From the NCBI GenBank assembly GCA_964403175.1, contig CAYOFH010000026.1, positions 1 through 31,961 of the forward strand: DNA of 31,961 nucleotides, given 5' to 3'. Shown here in pieces: positions 8,106 through 16,259 of this stretch (positions are counted from its first letter, which is position 1; every line of letters starts with the position of its first letter). The translations under genes and the position numbers were made by a program. Below the pieces are notes generated by a model. That model had not been told where the DNA came from. It saw only the letters and a program-made list of their open reading frames with translations, and did not search any database. This stretch comes from Marinilabilia sp964403175 (GTDB lineage Bacteria; Bacteroidota; Bacteroidia; Bacteroidales; Marinilabiliaceae).

Positions 8106-9506
8106 ATGAAGCGTTTTTTTCGACCTGTTTATTATGTTCCTGCCATAATAATCGTAGCAATTGTTTTAATTTGGTTTATGGGGCGATCGGTGGTTTCCGA
8201 TGATGTGATGATTACAGTGCCCGTAAAAAAAGGATCTTTTGCAGCCAGGGTGATTTCTACCGGTCAGTTACAGGCCGAGAATGCCACTTCCATAGATGTT
8301 CCATCAGCCCTTTCAGGACGCCGACTGGGAATTTATGAAATTCAACTTACCGATATTGTAGAGGAGGGAACAGTTGTGGACTCCGGTGATTTTGTTGCAT
8401 CTCTGGATCACAGCGCCGTGGAAGAGTTGATGACCGAGGCTAAGGAGGAATTGGAAAAAGCTCTTGAGGGCTTCGAGGATGCCAAGATAGATACCAATAT
8501 TAACATGAGTAATCTTCGTGATGGTCTGTTGGATGCCAAAGTTACTGTTGAAGAAAGAAAGCTGGTTGTAGAACAATCAGTTTATGAATCTCCTGCAGTT
8601 CAGCGTCAGGCAAATCTTGATTTAGAACGAGCAGAAAGAGATCTGGAGCAGTTGCTTCGGAATTATGAGTTAAAACAACAGCAGGCTGCCTACGAAGTGG
8701 GGCGAGCATGGGAAGAGGTGCGCAAAAGCAGGGAGCGAATTGATGAAATAGATGCACTTTTTGAAGCATTAGAGGTAAAAGCCCCTAAACCGGGGATGGT
8801 TATTTACAGTTACGACCGTTTTGGAAATAAAATACAGGCAGGATCCACCGTTAGTCGTTGGATGCCCACAATTGCCGAACTTCCCGATTTGTCATCAATG
8901 ATTTCGCGAACTTTTATCAACGAAATAGATATTTCAAGAGTTAAGCAGGGACAGAGCGCGATTATTGGGATTGATGCTTTTCCTGCAAAATCGTTTAGCG
9001 GAAAAGTGATGTCTGTGGCCAACATTGGGCAGGTATTACCTGACGGAGATGCTAAAGTGTTTGAAGTTATTGTTAAACTTGATGATACTGCTCCTGAGTT
9101 GAGGCCGGCCATGACAACCAGTAATGTTATTACAACAGATTCATTGACTGAAGTTTGTTTTATTCCACTGGAGGGAGTTTTTCGAAACGATTCGTTGCAA
9201 TTTGTTTACAGGCGGAGCGATGGTAACTGGGTGAAACAGATTATCGAAACCGGAAGTGAGAATGCTAATTATGTAGAAATAAAGCAAGGGCTGGAAGAAG
9301 GAATGGAACTTGCTCTCAATGTGCCTCCTAATTCTGATGAAATTCCTTTCGAAGGACTTGAGATATTTGAGCATCTGAAACTCAAAGAAGAGAAGGAAGA
9401 GAAGCAACGTCAGGAGCAGAAAGATGAAAAACCCGAAAGACCCGGGCCTCCACCCGGATTTGGATCAGGAGATGACAGACGCGGGGAAGGAAGGAGGGAC
9501 CGATGA
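8106..9506 (+). CDS. HlyD/RND-type periplasmic adaptor subunit (first copy)
   Basis: A 466-residue membrane-fusion protein that should bridge an inner-membrane transporter and the TolC-like channel. One N-terminal membrane anchor spans about residues 8-25. A lipoyl/barrel-sandwich half follows (VPVKKGSFAARVISTGQLQAE), then a long coiled-coil hairpin (~105-220, heptad-rich with E/K/Q/R), the second half of the lipoyl domain (EVKAPKPGMVIY), and a beta-barrel domain containing DAFPAKSFSGKV. The last ~45 residues form a charged, Pro/Gly/Arg-rich tail absent from the second adaptor. The stop overlaps the permease start by four bases (ATGA), so translation is coupled. It is clearly paralogous to the adaptor at 12543: both have YES.AVQRQA, G..VSRW.P.IA.LPDLS and VANIGQ. 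Confidence 0.88.
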   Translation: MKRFFRPVYYVPAIIIVAIVLIWFMGRSVVSDDVMITVPVKKGSFAARVISTGQLQAENATSIDVPSALSGRRLGIYEIQLTDIVEEGTVVDSGDFVASLDHSAVEELMTEAKEELEKALEGFEDAKIDTNINMSNLRDGLLDAKVTVEERKLVVEQSVYESPAVQRQANLDLERAERDLEQLLRNYELKQQQAAYEVGRAWEEVRKSRERIDEIDALFEALEVKAPKPGMVIYSYDRFGNKIQAGSTVSRWMPTIAELPDLSSMISRTFINEIDISRVKQGQSAIIGIDAFPAKSFSGKVMSVANIGQVLPDGDAKVFEVIVKLDDTAPELRPAMTTSNVITTDSLTEVCFIPLEGVFRNDSLQFVYRRSDGNWVKQIIETGSENANYVEIKQGLEEGMELALNVPPNSDEIPFEGLEIFEHLKLKEEKEEKQRQEQKDEKPERPGPPPGFGSGDDRRGEGRRDR

Positions 9507-10843
9507 ATAGGATAAAGTATTTATTTTCCAGATATTTCCATGATGTGCTCATTGCCGTTGAGGCTATTTTGGCTAATAAACTGAAATCTTTTCTGACGGC
9601 TTTGGGTATAATGTTTGGAGTCGCTGCCGTAATCAGTATGCTGGCTATTGGACGGGGCGCTCAGCAGGAAGTTTTGGAGCAGATAAAATTGGTAGGGGTA
9701 AATAACATCATAGTAACTCCTTCTGATGTATCTATTGATGCAACTGCAGATGGGGGAGGTGATAATACAACCCGGTTCTCCCCGGGGCTAACACTGCAAG
9801 ATGCCGAATCCATAAAAAATACAATCCCCACTGTTTCCCGTATGAGTCCTGTTGTTTCAATGAATTATCATGCTATTCTGGGAGGCAAAAGTTATCCGGT
9901 GGTACTCGAGGGTGTTTCTCCTGCTTACTTTGAGTTGCTAAATGTAAATATCGCCAGCGGGAATATATTTAGTGAACAACAGGCTGAAGGGGGGAAGCCG
10001 GTGGCTATAATTGGGGACAATATTCGCAATCGCTTTTTTGGCACCCGGGATCCAATCGGAGAGCATATAAAATGTGGTGAAACATGGGTGGAAGTAATTG
10101 GCGTCATTGAGCGACGCGATTTCACAACATCTGCTTCTGATGAGCTGGGTATCAGCAGTACGGATAATAAAATTATTGTTCCGGTAAAGACCATGTTGCG
10201 CCGGTTTAAAGACAGAGCCCGGGTTAATCCGGAAGTACTTGAACAGACGTCAAGAGGCGGAGATGATAATGAGTCTGCCGGTGATTTTGAACTTGGCAAT
10301 CAATTGGATAAAATTATTGTTCAGGTTGAGGAGACTGAAATGTTGAGTGTTTCTGCCGATATAATAAAACGTATGTTGCTTCGTAGGCATTCTGATATTT
10401 ATGATTTTGAGGTAACCGTTCCCGAATTATTATTAAAGCAGCAACAAAAGACCAACGATATATTTAATATTGTATTGGGTGCAATTGCCAGTATTTCTCT
10501 AATTGTTGGAGGCATTGGGATAATGAATATTATGCTGGCTTCTGTATGGGAGCGGATTCGAGAGATAGGTACCCGTCAGGCCATTGGTGCCTCACGAAAA
10601 GATATTATTGTTCAGTTTCTTTCCGAATCTACACTTATCAGTGTAACGGGGGGCATGATTGGTGTGGTACTTGGTGTTGCTTTGGCCCATATTATTCATA
10701 TTATGGCAAATATAGAGACGATAGTAACTTTCTTTTCCGTCCTTATAGCTTTCGGCGTATCTGCCACGGTAGGGATTGTTTTCGGTTATCTACCGGCTAA
10801 AAGGGCTGCAGAGCAGGATCCCGTTGAGTCGTTACGGCAATAA
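9503..10843 (+). CDS. MacB/FtsX-type ABC transporter permease
   Basis: A 446-residue inner-membrane permease with the type VII ABC topology. One membrane segment follows a short cytoplasmic helix (FLTALGIMFGVAAVISMLAIG). A large periplasmic MacB_PCD domain spans about residues 55-310. Three C-terminal membrane segments follow: near 325-350 (VLGAIASISLIVGGIGIMNI), near 375-400, and near 405-430. The end, LPAKRAAEQDPVESLRQ, matches the family's usual C-terminus. Unlike E. coli MacB there is no fused nucleotide-binding domain (no Walker A, no LSGGQ), and no separate ATPase gene occurs in the operon. The start overlaps the adaptor stop. The probable role is export or lipid/peptide extrusion through the downstream TolC-like channel. 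Substrate is unknown. Confidence 0.9.
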   Translation: MNRIKYLFSRYFHDVLIAVEAILANKLKSFLTALGIMFGVAAVISMLAIGRGAQQEVLEQIKLVGVNNIIVTPSDVSIDATADGGGDNTTRFSPGLTLQDAESIKNTIPTVSRMSPVVSMNYHAILGGKSYPVVLEGVSPAYFELLNVNIASGNIFSEQQAEGGKPVAIIGDNIRNRFFGTRDPIGEHIKCGETWVEVIGVIERRDFTTSASDELGISSTDNKIIVPVKTMLRRFKDRARVNPEVLEQTSRGGDDNESAGDFELGNQLDKIIVQVEETEMLSVSADIIKRMLLRRHSDIYDFEVTVPELLLKQQQKTNDIFNIVLGAIASISLIVGGIGIMNIMLASVWERIREIGTRQAIGASRKDIIVQFLSESTLISVTGGMIGVVLGVALAHIIHIMANIETIVTFFSVLIAFGVSATVGIVFGYLPAKRAAEQDPVESLRQ

Positions 10844-10995
10844 TTTTGCTGTTACATTGAACTTTTTATCAGATACCAAATGAAACGCGCATGGCCACGA
10901 TTGCCTCAAAAGAGAATGAGAATAATCAAGTATGTGAGTTCCATCAAACCAATAGCTTAGAGAAATTAATTACGAATGAATTATAGATAATTATT

Positions 10996-12516
10996 ATGCG
11001 GTTTAATTTTCTTCTATCTGCACTATTATTATGCATATCAGCCCATCTTTGGAGCCAGGAACCTGAGAGTGATATTGGGGGTGAGCCCGAAAATGCAATT
11101 AAGGTTTCTATGACCCTGGATGATGTTATTGACCTTGCTCACAAGCAGTCGTTGTACAGTTTTAGGTCAAAAAATATGTACCTGGCCCGTTATTGGGAAT
11201 TTCGCAGTTATCAAGCCGATAGATTGCCTATACTCAGCCTGGAAACCACACCTGTTGATTACGACAGATCAGTAGTAAGCCGGTTTAACACTGAACAGGG
11301 TGAATATTTTGATCAGCGGTCTTATTTTACATCTGATGCATCCCTTTCGGTGCGCCAGAGTATTCCTCTTACCGGGGGTGTTTTTGATATTACCTCTTCC
11401 TTATCCCGTTCCCAGAATCTGGATGATGAGGATGATATCCAGTATGCTTCAGTCCCTGTAAGCGTGGGTTTTTCTCAACCACTTAATGGATATAACCGTT
11501 TTCGCTGGGAGTCACGTATTGAGCCTCTGAAATTTGAAAAAGCCAAACGGGATTATTTACAATCATTGGAGGGGTTGGCGATTCAAAGCACTGATTATTT
11601 TTTCGGACAGGTAAATGCAGAGATTAATTTGAAAATTGCAGAAACCAATTATTCCAATGCGGACACACTTTACAATATTGGAAAAGGAAGATTTGAAATT
11701 GGAACTGTTACGCAGGACGAACTGCTTGATCTGGAACTGAGTCTTTTGAATGCGAGTATGGAGGTGACGAGATCAAAAATTGATCTCAGACAGGCAAGAG
11801 CCGCCCTTCGTTCTTTTCTGGGATTGGAAGATAATGTGGTAGTAGATTGTGAAATTCCTGATGAAATACCGGAACTTAAGATTGATCCTCAAAACGCAAT
11901 GGCCTTTGCAATTGAAAATAATCCCGACATTCTCGATTTTCAGCAACGAATGCTTGAGGCAGAACAATCTATTGCCTGGGCCCGGTCAGAAAGCGGCCTG
12001 AATGCTAATGTGAGAGCCAATTTTGGTATTAATAAGAATTCTGACGAGATTGGTGTGGCATATGGTTCCCCATTTGCTGACCAGCAGCAGCTCCGGATTT
12101 CGCTAAGTATTCCGATACTCGATTGGGGTCTGCGTAAGGGTCAGATTCAGATGGCCCGGTCTAATCGTGATGTGACCGAAGCTACCGTCAAGCAGGAGCG
12201 AATTGATTTTGAGCAGGATTTGTTTATTCGTACCATGGAATTTAATATGCAGGAAAAACAGGTGGAAATATCTGCAAAAGCTGATACAATTGCACAGCGT
12301 GGTTATGATGTAACCAAGCAACGTTTTCTGATTGATAAGGTAGATGTTATTAAGCTTAACTCGGCCCGAAATTCGCTGGATGCTGCCCGTCGCAATTATA
12401 TTTCTTCTTTGCGTCAGTATTGGAGGAATTACTACCAAATGCGACAATATACGTTATATGATTTCATTGAAGATAAACCTTTAATTCAGGATCTGGATCA
12501 TCTGTTACAGCAATAG
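10996..12516 (+). CDS. TolC-family outer-membrane channel
   Basis: A 506-residue outer-membrane efflux protein. The signal peptide is MRFNFLLSALLLCISAHLWS. The mature chain shows the two-fold OEP repeat of long amphipathic helices: LDDVIDLAHKQSL at the start of repeat 1, and IDPQNAMAFAIENNPDILDFQQRM at the start of repeat 2 near residue 300. Strand segments lie between them. It forms the trimeric exit duct for the permease/adaptor complex encoded on both sides. It follows the permease after 152 bp that hold no recognised gene and sits 26 bp before the second adaptor, all on one strand, so one operon is likely. Confidence 0.9.
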   Translation: MRFNFLLSALLLCISAHLWSQEPESDIGGEPENAIKVSMTLDDVIDLAHKQSLYSFRSKNMYLARYWEFRSYQADRLPILSLETTPVDYDRSVVSRFNTEQGEYFDQRSYFTSDASLSVRQSIPLTGGVFDITSSLSRSQNLDDEDDIQYASVPVSVGFSQPLNGYNRFRWESRIEPLKFEKAKRDYLQSLEGLAIQSTDYFFGQVNAEINLKIAETNYSNADTLYNIGKGRFEIGTVTQDELLDLELSLLNASMEVTRSKIDLRQARAALRSFLGLEDNVVVDCEIPDEIPELKIDPQNAMAFAIENNPDILDFQQRMLEAEQSIAWARSESGLNANVRANFGINKNSDEIGVAYGSPFADQQQLRISLSIPILDWGLRKGQIQMARSNRDVTEATVKQERIDFEQDLFIRTMEFNMQEKQVEISAKADTIAQRGYDVTKQRFLIDKVDVIKLNSARNSLDAARRNYISSLRQYWRNYYQMRQYTLYDFIEDKPLIQDLDHLLQQ

Positions 12517-12542
12517 CCATATAGAAAAAACAGAAAAAGTTT

Positions 12543-13760
12543 ATGAAGCGGAAAATTTTATTTCTAATTCCACCTGTCCTTTTAATCCTGGCATTTGCCG
12601 GGTACCGACTCTTTGTGGCAGATCCTATTGATGAGGAAGATCTGGTGGAGGTGGAGAAAGGAAGATTTGAATATTATGTGGTTTCGATGGGTGAATTGGA
12701 GGCTCACGAATCCAAAGATATAATGATTCCCGATGTGTTGCTTGATCGTACTGTCAGAATTAGGCGACTGGCAATTAACGATCTTGTGCGTGAAGGTACC
12801 GAAGTGGAGAAGGGGGAGTATGTGGCAACTCTTGACCCCTCTGAAGTGGAAGAGCATATGAAAAGTACTCAGGAAACTCTTGATATGCTTAACAACAATC
12901 TTGAAAATGCTAAAATGGATAGTTCGCTCAACCTGAGTGATGCAAGGGATGCTATTCGCAGGAGTAGGGACGATGTTTTGGATGCTGAGGTAAAAGTTGA
13001 GCAATCGGAATATGAGAGTAAAGCTGTTCAGCGACAGGCTGCCATAGAATTGGAAAGGGCCAGGAGAAAGCTGGAACAAAACAGGAGAAACTATCAGCAA
13101 CAAGAGAGAAAGAATGAAATAACTATAAGGCGTATGGAGGATAATATTCGTCAGGAAGAACAGCAGATGAAAACCCTTCAACAATTAAAACGTGATCTTA
13201 TTATTATGGCGCCATCCGATGGAGTAGTGGTGTACGCCCGTGAATGGGACGGAGAAAAAAGAAAGGTGGGAACGATGGTTAGCAGATGGGACCCTAGGAT
13301 AGCTATTTTGCCTGATTTATCCACTATCTTGTCGGTTACTTATGTTAAAGAAATTGATGTTACCAAGATTAATGAAGGAATGCCGGTAAAAATTTCCATT
13401 GATGCATTCCCGGGTGAGGAGTTTAACGGGATTGTCAGAAATGTTGCTAATATCGGCCAGGACATTGAAGGTCAGTTTTTGAATGGGTTTAAAGTGGATA
13501 TTGAGGTTGATCCTCATGGCTATGATCTTCTTCCGGGAATGACTGCTACCAACCGTTTTATTATTCAGGCTATAGAAGGACAGTTAATGGTACCCCGGGA
13601 AGTGGTTTTTGTAGATGATAATGAGCAGATTGTTTACAAAAAAACACCTCTGGGTATTGTGCGTCAGGCGATAAAAACAGATGGTGAAAACGAAGAAATG
13701 ATAAGAGTGGTGGATGGACTTAGCGAAGGTGATAAATTGTTAATGCATCCGCCACAGTAA
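12543..13760 (+). CDS. HlyD-type periplasmic adaptor subunit (second copy)
   Basis: A 405-residue membrane-fusion protein with one N-terminal anchor (residues ~4-24), a barrel-sandwich domain (VEVEKGRFEYYVVSMGELEA), a long charged coiled coil (~95-220), and a beta-barrel domain with SIDAFPGEEFNGIV and RNVANIGQ. It is a paralogue of the adaptor at 8106, sharing many blocks in the same order, but it lacks that protein's charged C-terminal tail. It starts 26 bp after the channel gene and is followed by a terminator, so it closes the efflux operon. Two different adaptors for one permease suggest a hetero-oligomeric adaptor ring or alternative partners; this is inference. Confidence 0.88.
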   Translation: MKRKILFLIPPVLLILAFAGYRLFVADPIDEEDLVEVEKGRFEYYVVSMGELEAHESKDIMIPDVLLDRTVRIRRLAINDLVREGTEVEKGEYVATLDPSEVEEHMKSTQETLDMLNNNLENAKMDSSLNLSDARDAIRRSRDDVLDAEVKVEQSEYESKAVQRQAAIELERARRKLEQNRRNYQQQERKNEITIRRMEDNIRQEEQQMKTLQQLKRDLIIMAPSDGVVVYAREWDGEKRKVGTMVSRWDPRIAILPDLSTILSVTYVKEIDVTKINEGMPVKISIDAFPGEEFNGIVRNVANIGQDIEGQFLNGFKVDIEVDPHGYDLLPGMTATNRFIIQAIEGQLMVPREVVFVDDNEQIVYKKTPLGIVRQAIKTDGENEEMIRVVDGLSEGDKLLMHPPQ

Positions 13761-13784
13761 CCGCCTGGAAATTTAGTTTTAAAC

Positions 13785-13828
13785 AAACCGCAATTGTTTT
13801 GTGTTAAACCCAAAGTAATTGCGGTTTT
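13785..13828 (+). terminator. Terminator of the efflux operon
   Basis: AAACCGCAATT (13785-13795) and AATTGCGGTTT (13817-13827) form an 11-bp perfect stem with a 21-base loop, followed by TTTTCGTTT on the plus strand. It lies 24 bp after the second adaptor's stop. Confidence 0.75.
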
Positions 13829-13932
13829 CGTTTATTGCGGCAATGGGAAGCTGACTCACTGCTTATTACAGAATTTTAACATCCGCTCGGGTAATTTAAT
13901 GAAGAAATTTTTCTGTAATAAGAAAGCTTGTT

Positions 13933-13940
13933 TATCTTTG
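13933..13940 (+). promoter_or_regulatory. Candidate Bacteroidota -7 element for mdh
   Basis: TATCTTTG matches TAnnTTTG, the -7 element of the Bacteroidota primary sigma factor, about 100 bp before the mdh ATG. It lies between the preceding terminator and the gene. No clean TTG at -33 was seen, so confidence is moderate. Confidence 0.45.
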
Positions 13941-14040
13941 CGGCGTTATTATTAAAGCATATCTGATCAAGCTTTCAGGATGCTTTGATGTTTTGAATTG
14001 AATTAATTTGGATATAAATAAATTTTCAAAAGTTGTTTTT

Positions 14041-14970
14041 ATGAAAGTAACAGTTGTTGGCGCCGGAAATGTTGGCGCAACCTGCGCAGATGTATTGGCC
14101 TATCGTGAAATTGCCAACGAAGTTGTTCTGGTTGATATAAAAGAAGGTGTAGCTGAAGGGAAAGCGCTTGACATCTGGCAAAAAGCACCAATTAATTTGT
14201 ATGATACACGTACAATCGGGGCTACCAATGATTATAATAAAACTGCCGGTTCTGATGTTGTGGTTATTACTTCGGGATTGCCTCGTAAACCCGGAATGAC
14301 CCGAGATGATCTGATTCAAACCAATGCCGGGATTGTGAAAGCTGTTACAGAACAGGTAGTTAAGCATTCTCCGGAAGCTATTATTATTATTGTTTCCAAT
14401 CCTTTGGATGTGATGACTTATCAAGCCCATATTACTTCCAAATTGCCAAGAGGAAAAGTGCTTGGTATGGCAGGTATTTTGGATACTGCCCGTTATCGTG
14501 CATTTCTGGCAGAGGAATTAAATGTTTCACCCAAAGACATTCAGGCTGTATTAATGGGAGGGCATGGAGATACGATGGTTCCTCTCCCACGGTATACCAC
14601 GGTTGGAGGAATTCCTGTAACCGAGATGATTGGGAAGGAAAAACTGGATACTATTATTGAACGCACTAAATTCGGAGGTGGAGAGTTGGTTAAACTGATG
14701 GGTACCTCTGCCTGGTATGCCCCAGGTTCGGCAGCAGCTCAAATGGTTGAGGCCATTTTGCGCGACCAGAAGCGTGTCTTCCCGGTTTGTGTGAAAATGG
14801 AGGGTGAATATGGCATCGATGATTGTTATCTGGGAGTTCCTGTTATTCTTGGAAAAAACGGAGTAGAAAAGTTAATAGAACTGGATCTTAACGATGAGGA
14901 AAAGGCATTGCTGGAGAATAGCCGTCAGCATGTAAAAGAGGTGATGGCTGTTCTTGATCGTTCGAGCTAA
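14041..14970 (+). CDS. mdh: Malate dehydrogenase
   Basis: NAD-dependent oxidation of malate to oxaloacetate in the TCA cycle (or reduction in the reductive branch). The 309 residues have the LDH-like MDH layout: GAGNVGATCA at 7-16, Asp32 at the end of the second strand favouring NAD over NADP, substrate-binding arginines in PRKPGMTRDD (Arg82, Arg88), Asn120 in VSNPLDVMT, Arg151 with Asp148 in LDTARYR, and catalytic His175 in GGHGD. The Arg at the specificity loop supports malate rather than lactate. The ATG at 14041 is chosen because it puts the first strand (MKVTVVGAG) at the N-terminus; an upstream TTG at 14008 would add 11 residues without family support. It has its own promoter element and a strong terminator. 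Confidence 0.95.
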   Translation: MKVTVVGAGNVGATCADVLAYREIANEVVLVDIKEGVAEGKALDIWQKAPINLYDTRTIGATNDYNKTAGSDVVVITSGLPRKPGMTRDDLIQTNAGIVKAVTEQVVKHSPEAIIIIVSNPLDVMTYQAHITSKLPRGKVLGMAGILDTARYRAFLAEELNVSPKDIQAVLMGGHGDTMVPLPRYTTVGGIPVTEMIGKEKLDTIIERTKFGGGELVKLMGTSAWYAPGSAAAQMVEAILRDQKRVFPVCVKMEGEYGIDDCYLGVPVILGKNGVEKLIELDLNDEEKALLENSRQHVKEVMAVLDRSS

Positions 14971-15004
14971 ATAAGCTTTCGAGGTAGAAAAAATATTTGT
15001 TATG

Positions 15005-15037
15005 AGGCCGGAATTCTTTGGAATTCCGGCCTTTTTT
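15005..15037 (+). terminator. Terminator of mdh
   Basis: AGGCCGGAATTC (15005-15016) and GAATTCCGGCCT (15021-15032) form a perfect 12-bp stem with loop TTTG, followed by a T-run on the plus strand. It is a textbook intrinsic terminator 35 bp after the mdh stop. Confidence 0.93.
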
Positions 15038-15080
15038 GTTCGTTTTCGGACAATATTATAGTGATACCGCACAATTATAA

Positions 15081-15107
15081 TACATTTGATTCTGGATAAT
15101 ATGTTTG
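15081..15107 (+). promoter_or_regulatory. Two candidate -7 elements before the head-GIN gene
   Basis: TACATTTG (15081-15088) and TATGTTTG (15100-15107) both match TAnnTTTG, 75-100 bp before the start codon and after the mdh terminator. Which one is used cannot be told from sequence. Confidence 0.35.
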
Positions 15108-15170
15108 TATTTTTCAAATTTTCAGTTGGTTGGTTGTTTTGGCCCGTAATATGTTGGTGAATAGAAAAAA

Positions 15171-15176
15171 AAGGAG
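15171..15176 (+). promoter_or_regulatory. Strong Shine-Dalgarno of the head-GIN gene
   Basis: AAGGAG, five bases before the ATG at 15182, is an almost ideal anti-SD match. Most other starts in this window lack one, as is usual in Bacteroidota. It supports the chosen start. Confidence 0.5.
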
Positions 15177-15181
15177 AAAAT

Positions 15182-15916
15182 ATGTTACGTCAGATTCTAA
15201 TATTAGCAGTACTCTTGCTTCCGTTAAGCATTACCGGTTGCTTATATGATACCCCCAGGTCGTACAATTATGATTCTGATGTGGAGCAAATGAGTTTTAA
15301 ACCTCAAACTGATGATTTTTCAACTGTAAAACTGATTGGAAATTATTTGGTTAAACTTGAGAATTCTGAAACATCATCAATTGAAATAAATGCTGATGAG
15401 ACTTTAAGGGAACTGATTTTAGTGGATGTTAAAAATGGTGTTCTGACGATAGAAACCCTAAAGAACAATGCTTTAGGAAGTATTCCCAAGGCAGAACTGA
15501 TAATTAAAGCTTCCACTATTAATTTAATAGAAATAGAGAAATCAGCGAATATTGTTTCCCATAAACCATTCAGGTTTGATAAGTTGAGAATCCAAAGTGC
15601 AGGGGCTTTAAAAATGGATATTGATCTGGTAGGGAATGAGTTTTCCGGAGAAATGGCCGGTGCCACAGATTTGAATCTTCGCGGGGAAGTGGGGCAGGTA
15701 AAGCTTAATATTCCCGGGGCAGGTAAAGTGTCAGCTTTCGGGTTTCGCACCAGTGAATTGGATTTGACACTTTCCGGAGCCGGAAAAGCTGAAGTATTTG
15801 CTTCTGAACGTCTTAACATTGATGTGTCGGGAGCCTGTTCGGTTACTTATAAAGGAAATCCGGAGAAAGTATATACTAATGTTTCAGGAATTGGAAGAGT
15901 CCGGGAAGCACGATGA
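15182..15916 (+). CDS. Head-GIN domain lipoprotein (DUF2807)
   Basis: A 244-residue lipoprotein. The signal peptide MLRQILILAVLLLPLSITGC has a lipobox with Cys20. The rest is the putative auto-transporter adhesin head-GIN domain (DUF2807). It is a beta-helix-like stack in which segments such as IQSAGALKMDIDL, EMAGATDLNL, NIPGAGKVSAFGF, TLSGAGKAEVFA and VSGACSVTYKG recur about every 20 residues with the family's G-A-G/S-G-A signature. It is exported to the cell envelope, presumably exposed on the surface; the molecular role of the family is unknown. The gene is monocistronic, with candidate promoter, strong SD and terminator. Confidence 0.9.
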   Translation: MLRQILILAVLLLPLSITGCLYDTPRSYNYDSDVEQMSFKPQTDDFSTVKLIGNYLVKLENSETSSIEINADETLRELILVDVKNGVLTIETLKNNALGSIPKAELIIKASTINLIEIEKSANIVSHKPFRFDKLRIQSAGALKMDIDLVGNEFSGEMAGATDLNLRGEVGQVKLNIPGAGKVSAFGFRTSELDLTLSGAGKAEVFASERLNIDVSGACSVTYKGNPEKVYTNVSGIGRVREAR

Positions 15917-15950
15917 ATTATTTCCATTGTCCTGTAATTTATGATTCTTC

Positions 15951-15981
15951 AGGATCCTCTCTGCCGGGAGGATCTTTTTTT
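15951..15981 (+). terminator. Terminator of the head-GIN gene
   Basis: GATCCTC (15953-15959) pairs with GAGGATC (15968-15974), extendable by two weak pairs, and is followed by seven T. It is 35 bp after the stop. Confidence 0.7.
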
Positions 15982-16259
15982 ACAGCTAGCTGAACTGGTA
16001 ACAGAGACTTCTTTATTATCTGATATCAGTAATAATGTAGTGAAACTATATAAATGAACAATCGTATAAATCCATTGTTAATATATGTAAAAAAAAGTTC
16101 GGCTTTAATAAAAAAGCTATTGTATATTGAGTAATACTTCCTTATTTTGCAGGATGAACTGATGGTTTGTTTTTCTATTTAGTAGAAAGCCCGAAGCTTC
16201 ATCGTGCTGAGGAGGTAAGTAGTTATTTGTTAATGAGTTGTAAGTGATGCATAATAAAA
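15982..16259. other. Intergenic region before the beta-helix lipoprotein
   Basis: AT-rich spacer. It contains an ideal SD-like GGAGGTAA (16211-16218) followed 14 bases later by a five-codon frame, ATG AGT TGT AAG TGA (16233-16247). That frame ends 12 bases before the TTG start of the next gene. No promoter matching the Bacteroidota consensus was found. Confidence 0.35.

Noticed and set aside
10844..10995. 26-codon frame (MKRAWPRLPQ...) between the permease and TolC genes
   Set aside because: Too short, no SD, no recognisable motif; probably spacer.
12582..13184. 200-codon minus-strand frame opposite the second adaptor
   Set aside because: Antisense of a coiled-coil coding region; composition is Leu/Phe/Ser/His-rich, as expected from a shadow frame.
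13785..13828. Possible riboswitch or attenuator before mdh
   Set aside because: The stem with T-run sits 24 bp after the adaptor stop and precedes the mdh promoter element, so it is simply the efflux operon terminator.
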